A stretch of 64,000 nucleotides of DNA from assembly GCA_030710605.1 (NCBI GenBank), contig CP092870.1, positions 14,063,570 through 14,127,569 of the forward strand, read 5' to 3'. The position numbers and the translations under genes were made by a program. Positions 56,026 through 64,000 of the stretch are shown one piece after another. Under the pieces are notes generated by a model. It saw only the letters and a list, made by a program, of their open reading frames with translations. It ran no database searches and had not been told where the DNA came from. The first letter of the stretch is position 1. Each line of letters opens with the position of its first letter. Source of the DNA: Cordylochernes scorpioides (taxonomy: Eukaryota > Arthropoda > Arachnida > Pseudoscorpiones > Chernetidae).

Positions 56026-56372
56026 ATGGGCCCATTATGTAACAAAAGGCTATTTTTATGCCATGAACTATGATTTTAAATCCAGCCATGGCTGTTGGCA
56101 TGACAGGTTAAAAACAAGATGGAATTTAGTTTTCAGAAGAACATGTGCAGTACTGGAAATGATTTATTTGAAAGGCAATGCTTGAGGAGTACAACTAGAT
56201 GGGTCCATTATGTAACAAAAGGCTATTTTTATGCCATGAATTATGGTGATTTTGAATCCAGCAATGGCTATTGGCATGACAGATTAAAAATAAGATGTAA
56301 TTTAGTCATCAGAAGAACATGTGGAGAACTGGAAATGGTTTATTTGAAAGGCAATGCTTGAAGAGTGCTTTA
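56026..56372 (+). pseudogene. Tandem duplicate of a CENP-B/Tigger-like DNA-binding segment
   Basis: Two copies of about 173 bp (56026-56198 and 56199-56372) are roughly 88-90% alike by eye. In the second, an open frame reads GDFESSNGYWHDRLKIRCNL followed by VIRRTCGELE. That resembles the CENP-B-type helix-turn-helix of Tigger transposases (S-N-G-W-x-x-R-F-K-x-R-x-x-I-x-x-R-x-x-C-G-E). Only this segment is present. It may come from the autonomous partner of the Tigger-type MITEs. Confidence 0.5.
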
Positions 56373-56690
56373 AGCAACATGTATTACACACTCAAGCAAA
56401 CTTTGTATTATAGATTTTAATATGAGAGAGTTTTAATATTATTTTATATATCTTTTAAAATAAATTTAAGAATGCTTTGTGTCTCTAGAACTTGATGTTT
56501 AAATTAACACACACACACACATGAAGGTACATTTATGATGAACATAACTTATCATCAAAGGACATCTTTAACCATGGAGATAAGCACTATCACCACCACA
56601 TCTTTTCTCAAACATTTTTTTTATGTCCTTCATTTTGATATGTGTGCATCATTGATATTTGGATATGGGCCAATTTAGAAAAATAAGATA

Positions 56691-57940
56691 TTAGGCGTAC
56701 AAATAAGTTTTGAGGGATTTTTTTTTATAAATTCGAAGCTTTATTCAGAGAAATCAGTACAATATATTTCATTCAAAGTATTGTCCATCTTTAGCTACGA
56801 CTTTTTCCCATCTTTCAGGCAGCATACGGATTCCGTGTTGAAAAAATTCCTCGTCTTTTGAGGCGATCCAAACATTGACCCAATTTTTCGCCTCTTCGTA
56901 AGAAGTGAAGTGCCAGGGCATGTGTCATCGAACGGAACATGTGGTAGTCTGAAGGAGCAATGTCTGGTGAATACGGCGGGTGGGGTAGGACATCCCATTG
57001 AAGCCCCTCCAAAGTCTCCCTTACAACTTTTGCAACATGTGGCCGAGCGTTGTCGTGCTGATAGATCACCTTGTCATGTCTTTTGGCATATAGTGGGCGT
57101 TTGATCTTCAATGCTCGGCTTAATCGCATCAATTGTTGTTGGTAACGTTCTCCAGTGATGGTTTTGTTAGGCTGAAGTAGCTCATAGTAGATCACTCCGA
57201 GCTGATCCCATCAGATGCACAGCATTAGCTTCTTGCCATGAATATTCGGTTTGGCCGTTGAAGTTGATGCATGACCGGGCTTACCCCACGATTTTCTGCG
57301 CTTTGGGTTGTCGTAGTGAATCCACTTTTCGTCCATCGTCACGATTCGATGCAAAAAACCCTTCCGATTTTGTCTTTTAAGCAGTAGTTCGCACGTGAAA
57401 ATACGGCGCTCGATGTTTCCTGGCTTGAGTTCATATGGAACCCAATTTCCTTGTTTTTGCACCATACCCATGACCTTGAGACGGTTTGAAATCGCTTGTA
57501 GAGTCACTCCCAAGGTTTCAGCAAGCTCCTCTTGAGTTTGGCTTGAATCTTCGTCCAATAAAGCCTCCAACTCAGCGTCTTCAAACTTTATTGGCCTCCC
57601 TCCGCGTTCTTTATCTCTGGTGTCAAAATCGCCACTTTTGAAACGCCGAAACCAGTACTCACATGAAAGAAGAAGACCATATGCCTCACACAGCAATCGA
57701 TGTCCATCATTTGCATTTTTCTTCAAATTAAAACAAAAAAGCAGCGCTTCCCGCAAATTGTGTTTTGTTGCCACAAAGGTTGACATGGTTAGAGCACCAA
57801 AAAAAATGTTCCTTACACCTGAGTGAAAAGACTCCTTCTGTTTTTTTTTTAGGAAATGATGAAGCCTTAACATGAAACCTTATAAGGTCCGATGCTATGG
57901 CTTCTTGTGCAAATCCCTCAAAACTTATTTGTACTCCCAA
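56691..57940 (-). mobile_element. Mariner element (copy 3)
   Basis: 1,250 bp flanked by TA on both sides (56689-56690 and 57941-57942). The terminal repeats ttgggagtacaaataagttt and ttaggcgtacaaataagttt (complement) match the element at 22480-23751. It lies antisense in the DOT1L intron. Confidence 0.95.
56764..57786 (-). pseudogene. Mariner D,D34D transposase, inactivated (copy 3)
   Basis: The minus-strand ATG at 57784-57786 starts MSTFVATKHNLREALLFCFN. The helix-turn-helix region lacks four codons compared with copy 2 (near 57655). The middle is intact (LLDEDSSQTQEELAETLGVT, first aspartate in IVTMDEKWIHYD). One nonsense codon (TGG to TGA, about 57209-57211) follows LMLCI. The frame continues through YQHDNARPH and SPDIAPSDYHMF (34 residues between catalytic aspartates) to a frameshift near 56905. 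Lesions here differ from those in copy 2, so the two decayed independently. Confidence 0.9.
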
Positions 57941-57942
57941 TA

Positions 57943-58371
57943 AAGTGAACCTTATTGCTATATGCCTTTTTTTCTGTGTGACTGTCTTTTAATTATATGA
58001 TACACAAATTTTGAAAAGTTCACAAAAATAGCCAAACTGTGGCTATTAAAAGTGAACTAAAAATTCTATTGTGATTCATTACATCATGGTTTTATTTTTT
58101 TATCTTCTATTTAATATACATTTTTATATTCTTATATCTACCCAATCATATTAGGGTATATCAATCCTGTGGAGCTTTAGATTTTTCATGGTGTCTCCTT
58201 CTGTTCGAGATATACATTTTTAAAAATAAATGATAAAGTATTTTAAGAGTTGTTAAAAACTGTGCTGATAGACATAGATCTTTCAAAATTTTAGCTCTAA
58301 ATAAATATCTCCAATTGAAATATTGAGTGGTATAAGGGAGTGATCTCCTTTGTCTCAAGCTCTACAGGCTT
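57943..58371. other. Non-coding interval with inverted ends of S2 type
   Basis: 58126-58170 (ttcttatatctacccaatca, tattagggtat) faces its complement at 58372-58417, so the 290-bp block is itself a hairpin. No coding frame. Confidence 0.45.
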
Positions 58372-58417
58372 GATACCCTAATATGATTAAGTGGAGATAA
58401 GAAAGAAGAAGAAGAGG
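58372..58417 (+). repeat. GAA-tailed retroposon family S2, 3' end
   Basis: taccctaatatgattaagtg then gagataagaaagaagaagaa. The same 3' end as 24560-24587. Confidence 0.7.
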
Positions 58418-58719
58418 AGGGAGTGAGCTCTATGGTGCTCTATTAACCTGTTGTTGTTGTTTCTTATCCCCTTGTGTAAAGGTTACATGAATCCCATGAG
58501 TTCATGCTCCATTAACTGGCTCCATCAACCTGGTGAAAGAATGAAAGTATCAGCTGTCCACTTCACCACTTGACCATGACTCACAATTCAAGATATTCAG
58601 CCTTAAAAGAACTAAAACATTAGTCTGTGACAGAAATATGAGGACATAGCTAAACCAATGCAAGTCTCAAAACAAAATAAACCATGATTTTATTAGAGAC
58701 TTTGATACAAAAATACCTA

Positions 58720-58858
58720 AGGTAATAAGACAAAATCCAAATTGATAAATGACGTTTCTGTAACTCTGTAACAACACTGTTACTGAAATGTCATGTATTA
58801 ATTTGGCCTTATTTTACCTTGTGTTTCTAATCAATAATCTCCTAATTGTAACTTATCA
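58720..58858 (+). repeat. Hairpin retroposon, subfamily A (diverged)
   Basis: It is flanked by caaaaataccta / caaacataccta (58708-58719 and 58859-58870), 11 of 12 identical. It starts aggtaataagacaaaatcc and ends ctaattgtaacttatca. Confidence 0.8.
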
Positions 58859-58948
58859 CAAACATACCTATTAGTTAGGAAGGTGTACATTTTAAAGCCT
58901 TTTTTGTATTTATTTGATCTCCTAAGTAAATTTTCAGTTAAATATTTG

Positions 58949-59125
58949 TACAGTAGAACCTCTCTGTAAAGAACACCTAGTTGTAGAGTGAAAGTGTCCT
59001 TTATGGAGAGGTGTCCTCTTACCAGAGAGTTGCTAATTAGTAAAACTGGTCACTTTGGCGATGAAAACTGTCCTTTGTAGAGAGGTGTCCTCCAGTGAGT
59101 GTGAAATCTCATGGAGGTTCTACTG
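58949..59125. mobile_element. Tigger-type MITE family T2, copy 3
   Basis: The ends cagtagaacctctctgtaaa and tctcatggaggttctactg are inverted. The interior matches 47838-48018. Confidence 0.8.
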
Positions 59126-59289
59126 TTCCAATTTTCAACTGAACTCTGAACTCTTACTTTATTTCTGCATCAGTACTTTTAGGAATTCAGTGACAAAATC
59201 TGATTAGAAAATTTGGGATGCTACTCCAGTGTGTGATAGTTATATTTATGTGACACTTGCCATTTCTAAACCTGTGGTGATGGTGCCAG

Positions 59290-59364
59290 GTGGGCATGTG
59301 ATGACCACCCAGAGCTCCAAGTGGCGTTGGAAAGTCACCTGCTCAACGGCTATGACAGTAAAAG
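59290..59364 (+). CDS. DOT1L: DOT1L exon (WACDDHPEL segment), 75 nt
   Basis: Acceptor gccag ends at 59289; donor gtgagt starts at 59365. The first base completes the split lysine codon from 48217. The exon then reads WACDDHPELQVALESHLLNG YDSK and ends with AG, which begins a serine codon. It corresponds to the W-x-C-E-E-I-P-D-L segment of DOT1L's N-terminal helices. The preceding intron is 11,072 bp. Confidence 0.92.
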
Positions 59365-59613
59365 GTGAGTTTGTACAGTGAATGATCCTCTTTGTGACGA
59401 TGACATAACTCTACAGAATACAAAATGGGTTCTAAAATTATAGAGGCTATCCCCCCCATCCTTCATGTTTTCACACTGTGTTTTAAAAATCAAATCTCTC
59501 TCAGAATGTCTTCTTTGTTTTTCACTTCAGAGATGAAAGTGAAAAGGCTTCTGATAAAAAAAAAATGGTGAAGCCAAATAGAAGTTAGTCACCACTAACA
59601 TCCACAAGAGTCA

Positions 59614-59884
59614 AACACAAGGTAATAAGACCAAATCCAAATAAATAAATAGTGTGTGACGTTTCGGTAACAGCATTGTTACCATCTTCAGACAAAAGTA
59701 CTAAATGAGAAATTTTACCACAGCACATTTTTTAAATTTACAAAATTTTTAATTTTTCTCATTCAGTACTTTTGTCTGAAGATAGTAACAATGCTGTTAC
59801 CAAAACGTCACACACTATTTATTTATTTGGATTTGGTCTTATTACCTTGTGTTTATAATCTATAATCTAAATTGTGCCTTATCA
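59614..59884 (+). repeat. Hairpin retroposon, subfamily A, long looped form
   Basis: It is flanked by the perfect 14-bp repeat atccacaagagtca (59600-59613 and 59885-59898). It starts aacacaaggtaataag and ends ccaa/ctaaattgtgccttatca. The arms extend through tcttcagacaaaagtac to a loop of about 50 nt, the longest form seen. Confidence 0.95.
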
Positions 59885-60206
59885 ATCCACAAGAGTCATC
59901 AGCTGTGTGAATAAAATGAGGTGCTAGATGTTTCAAACCTATATAGTAGCCAAACTGGCCCAGCGTGTAGAATTATTTGACCCAGATTTTATCATACAAT
60001 AGGAAAAGCAGTTTTTTTTTAAATTGTTATAAAAACTTTCTTTTTCCGAAACAAAACATTTTTTACCTGAACATTATTTGCTTCCACCTTGATGCCATTC
60101 AGCACATCAGAGTGTATGTATCACAAAGTCCAGGTTTGATAGAATCAATTATTCACTGGGTAGTACAATTTGGATAGAATGTCCACTGCTGTCTTATTTG
60201 ACACAG

Positions 60207-60374
60207 GTTCAAAATAACATCAATAGGTGCCGCTCAGCAAGAGCAACCTAGTTCATGATAATTGAAACAGTGAATAATGTGAAGGTTATTCACATATTAA
60301 ACAAATTTTAACGCGGGATTCAATCCTGGTTCATGACTGTCGGGAATCGAGCGTGTTACCCTCTCATCCACCGA
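60207..60374 (-). repeat. tRNA-derived SINE family S3, copy 2
   Basis: It is flanked by the perfect 14-bp repeat cttatttgacacag (60193-60206 and 60375-60388). The minus-strand head tcggtggatgagagggtaac has box-A and box-B-like motifs. It matches 26835-27002. Confidence 0.92.
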
Positions 60375-60494
60375 CTTATTTGACACAGCCTTTTTGGAAA
60401 TGTAGGGTCAAATTGCCTAGATTTTTATAAATGGTATTTAATAATAAAGTTGTAGCTAACATAATAATTTCCCTTCAATAATGGTTTATATAAT

Positions 60495-60593
60495 CACAAG
60501 GTAATAAGACCAAATAAATAGTGTGTGAGGTTTTGGTAACAATTTTTGTCAATGAAATGTCACACAATTTATTTGGATTTGTACCTTATCATT
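60495..60593 (+). repeat. Hairpin retroposon, subfamily A (short)
   Basis: It is flanked by gtttatataat / gttgatataat (60484-60494 and 60594-60604). It starts cacaaggtaataagacc and ends ggatttgtaccttatcatt. Confidence 0.78.
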
Positions 60594-60599
60594 GTTGAT

Positions 60600-61684
60600 A
60601 TAATGTTGTTGGCACAAATACCCCTCACAGTTCTGAGAGAACATAAGTTTTTAAGCCTCAGTACCAATCTGACTGCTTCTAACTTGGCATCATTGTTTCT
60701 TGGAGGTATGGTTATATTTACATCCTATATAAGAAATAAAAATATTGATCAGGAATTTTTCTTCTTCAAATAAAAAAAACTTTCTACTGCCCCCCTACTG
60801 CGATAAAAAATATATTGGGAGGGCTCCTCAGTGGTGAAACCTCCCAGCAGTTTTGTCAATTTAATCCACACTTTTAACTAGCCTTGTCTTTATTGTGAAA
60901 AAATAGTAAAAAAGTGAAATTGTATTTGGAACAGGTGGATAAATTAAGTAAAAGGCTAACAACGTTGCTGTTACTGGATTATTTGGTCTTGTGAGGTTTC
61001 ATCCACTCTACAGTGGAGCATAGGAGTGTCTGTTAATGCTGCCTTTCACTTCACCCTACTAGAGGTGGCCCACTACATCTATAATGTATTCCCACTTGTG
61101 GGAACTTTTTATTTTATCTTTGTATAGTGCTCTAGTCTTCTTAGCTTACTAACCTTCTTGCTTTTTTGACATTGCAACACTTTCTTGCTCTTCTCCTCTA
61201 TTTTTTACAGTTCACAAAATGAAGCAGATTGTACAGAGGAACCATGTAAATGAAGGGAATTGGGGGGGGGGGGGAGGTTATACTAATCCAGAGTTTTATT
61301 TCAACCACTTGTTGCTTTTTTTAAATTGATATTTTCTCAAGTTTATTTTGACCATGTGCCCTCTAGACTTTAAAAAAAAAATTGCTGCTATTGTTAAGAG
61401 ATGTCAATCAACATTCCATTAAGTACTAAAGCTAAATATTGAAAAAAGTCCAAATCTTTTTCTCACCCGCAGTATACCATAATATTCCTAGAGTTGTTGA
61501 TTCACCCCGGACTGGACAGAGTGCAATATAGTGTCTCTTACAAACTCTTTTGTCACAACACTTCCTGCGTAGGTTGTTTAATCTGTGTGGTATTTCACAT
61601 CTCCAATATCATCTCTCCCATGCCAATATGGGGGTTTAGATGTGACCACAGTGTGGCTAATGTTCAGAATGTTGGTGTGTGCAG
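60600..61684. other. DOT1L intron, no recognised gene
   Basis: 60800-60870 holds another copy of the small dispersed repeat (ctcctcagtggtgaaacctc). A G13 run is at 61262-61274. No coding frame is convincing. Confidence 0.45.
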
Positions 61685-61748
61685 CTATGAGAGCATGAAA
61701 AGCCTCTGTGATAAATACAATGGTGCAATTGATCATTTACAAAAGTTG
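61685..61748 (+). CDS. DOT1L: DOT1L exon (LCDKYN segment), 64 nt
   Basis: Acceptor gtgtgcag ends at 61684; donor gtgagt starts at 61749. The first C completes serine (AG|C). The exon then reads YESMKSLCDKYNGAIDHLQK L, matching the conserved F/Y-E-S-M-x-x-L-C-D-K-Y-N-x-A-I-D segment. It ends in phase 0, compatible with the next exon. Confidence 0.95.
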
Positions 61749-62203
61749 GTGAGTACCTTCCAGAACTTCCCACCTGTTTTGTTTTAATGAATTTGTTAAC
61801 ACACACATTTTATTGAGAGGAAATCTTGCTTAAGGCAAAGGAAGACTGTGTCACTATAGATGTGAAAAATGTTTGCAAAGACACTCAATAGCATTATTTT
61901 TGAATATTTATTGACAAAAGTATCTTCTTTTTTAAAAATATTGATTGTCTTTCTTGATTTTAGCTATAGAAATGGTCCAACCACTTTGGTCTCTTTGGTG
62001 CACATTTGGAAAGTTTCAAACCTTTATGGTTCTTATGATATTGAAGCCACCCTGGAATGACAAAGGCCAAACCCTAAAACACTTCAGGCGGGCATTCAGG
62101 ATTCACAAAGCTGGTGTTGTGGCTTTGCCACTGTCTGAGGCACTAAATAGGTGGCACCTAGTTTTTGCCCCCATAAACCTTTTTGATAATTCTATAAATA
62201 TGA

Positions 62204-62728
<525 letters not shown>

Positions 62729-62908
62729 TGAGTGATGTCTACTGTTGTAACATTCAACTGGAGGCCACAAATATATGGTGTCCACACAATGTATTTAGAT
62801 TGTTCTCAGTCAACAAACCCACCTCTCCTAAAACTTTTCTAAGAAAGGCTGATGAGCCACCACCCACAGCTATGGATGATACAGCTCTTTATGTAAACAT
62901 ACTATCAA

Positions 62909-63104
62909 CATAAGGTAACAAGACCAGATCCAAATAAATGAAATGTCTGTGATGTTTCAATAACAGCATTGCTACCATCATCAGACAAATGTACTAACAT
63001 GTTAACAATGCTATTACCGAAACGGCACAAGCTTTTCATTAATTTGGATTTGGTCTAGTCACCTTACATTTAAAACTCTAACCCAAATTGTACCTTATCC
63101 AAAC
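62909..63104 (+). repeat. Hairpin retroposon, subfamily A (diverged)
   Basis: It is flanked by actatcaa (62901-62908 and 63105-63112). It starts cataaggtaacaagacc and ends cccaaattgtaccttatcc. Confidence 0.8.
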
Positions 63105-63112
63105 ACTATCAA

Positions 63113-63748
63113 GTCAGATGTCTTCCAAAGGGAGTTGCAGCACATTGTGAAGAACAACTCCCATGATATTCTAATACAACATTTCTACAATATAGTGGTT
63201 AAAATGTGTAATAATAATTCTTTTGGTGCAATGTGTTTCTTACAATAAATTATATCTTTACAGACACCTTACTGCACTGATTAAAGTTATTGAATTAGAG
63301 CGATTGGCTCATCAGTGGTGAACCCTCTCACTGTGGTTTTGCGAAATTAATCTTGAAACTGCTCTACTAATGCATTTAATTATTTATCTATATACCATGC
63401 ATTTTTACAAAGCAGGGCAGCTTAGGGGTGTTTAGGGAACCTAGGGGCCTAAGCTTATAGGCCTGTAGAGGTGCATGCATAGAATTACAAGGAATTGTAT
63501 CAAGCAATGATCTTCCACAAATGTTGTTTTATACTAAAGTTATTATTAGTGAATCACAATTATAAATTCAATTGCCATTTATCAATAAAATCTGTCTTCC
63601 TTAGTAAATGTGCAGGCTATATAGAGAAACAATCCAATTTACAATAGTAGAGCGGCCTGGGGATTAATTTGGGGAAACCCTTGAGAAGCTTCACTAATAT
63701 TGAGACAAGAACTCTCTTTCAATACCTTCCTTCCATCATTGCAGTAAG
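63113..63748. other. DOT1L intron, no recognised gene
   Basis: 63298-63365 and 63648-63720 are two inverted copies of the small dispersed repeat seen at 22200. No DOT1L exon was found between here and the window end. Confidence 0.45.
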
Positions 63749-63760
63749 GTCTGTAGAGAT

Positions 63761-63973
63761 GATAAAGCACAATTTGGATTATAGATTATAATAAAAGAAA
63801 ATAAGACCTAATCCAAATAATTTATTAGTGTGTGATGTTTCGGCAACAACATTGTCACCATCATCAGACAAAAGAATAAATGAGAAAAAATATTACAGCA
63901 AGTTCTTATATAGTACTGTTATCAAGTGTTTAAAACAAGAAAACGTCACACACTAATAAATTATTTGTATTAA
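63761..63973 (-). repeat. Hairpin retroposon, subfamily B
   Basis: It is flanked by the perfect 12-bp repeat gtctgtagagat (63749-63760 and 63974-63985). The tail gataaagcacaatttgg is at the left. The right arm is truncated inside tttgtattaa, a 5' truncation as in LINE-style insertion. Confidence 0.92.
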
Positions 63974-64000
63974 GTCTGTAGAGATATTATTTGATATTAT

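Overview
This is animal nuclear DNA, most likely from an arthropod (crustacean, chelicerate or insect; the sequence does not decide which). It is AT-rich, has spliced genes with large introns, and is packed with mariner, BEL/Pao, Ty3/gypsy, copia and Jockey-like elements, tRNA-derived SINEs and pogo/Tigger-type MITEs. The only host protein gene I can support is the 5' part of DOT1L, the histone H3-K79 methyltransferase. Four exons lie on the + strand at 48177-48217, 59290-59364, 61685-61748 and 62291-62727. All have canonical acceptors and donors and compatible phases. The first coding exon and the 3' half were not found and probably lie outside the window. One host-type RNA gene, tRNA-Gly(GCC), lies at 8454-8524 on the minus strand.

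Layout. 1-9700: decayed retroelement debris, a D34D mariner (3174-4490), a minus-strand Jockey-like LINE (about 5822-7655), a dispersed 'accc-ggcttcgcc' repeat, a U2 snRNA fragment and the tRNA. 9700-17270: an old gypsy-like gag-protease remnant split by a young BEL/Pao element (10901-16959, duplicated target aggag). 17270-25980: mostly repeats, with a second mariner (22480-23751) and a Tigger-type MITE. 25980-36870: a four-level nest in which a Tigger-type MITE contains smaller retroposons and a copia element (27192-36839, duplicated target ccctt), and the copia is split by a gypsy element (30511-35808). 36870-48170: a decayed third mariner, SINEs, MITEs, long palindromes and a probable solo LTR. 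48170-64000: DOT1L. Its 11-kb intron holds a rearranged minus-strand gypsy (48518-52498, duplicated target gtttt), a minus-strand mariner (56691-57940) and many small repeats.

The most interesting item is a family of about 20 long-hairpin repeats. They look like foldback or MITE DNA elements, but copy after copy is flanked by 7-15 bp direct repeats, variable in length and unrelated between copies. The two ends of the element are also different and fixed. That is what target-primed retroposition leaves, so I read it as a hairpin SINE-like retroposon with two diverged subfamilies (A and B). The young gypsy at 30511-35808 also carries a textbook A_AAA_AAC slippery site at its gag/pol junction.

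The transposon proteins act in element mobility, not in a host pathway. All coordinates and motif calls come from reading the sequence; no database search was possible.
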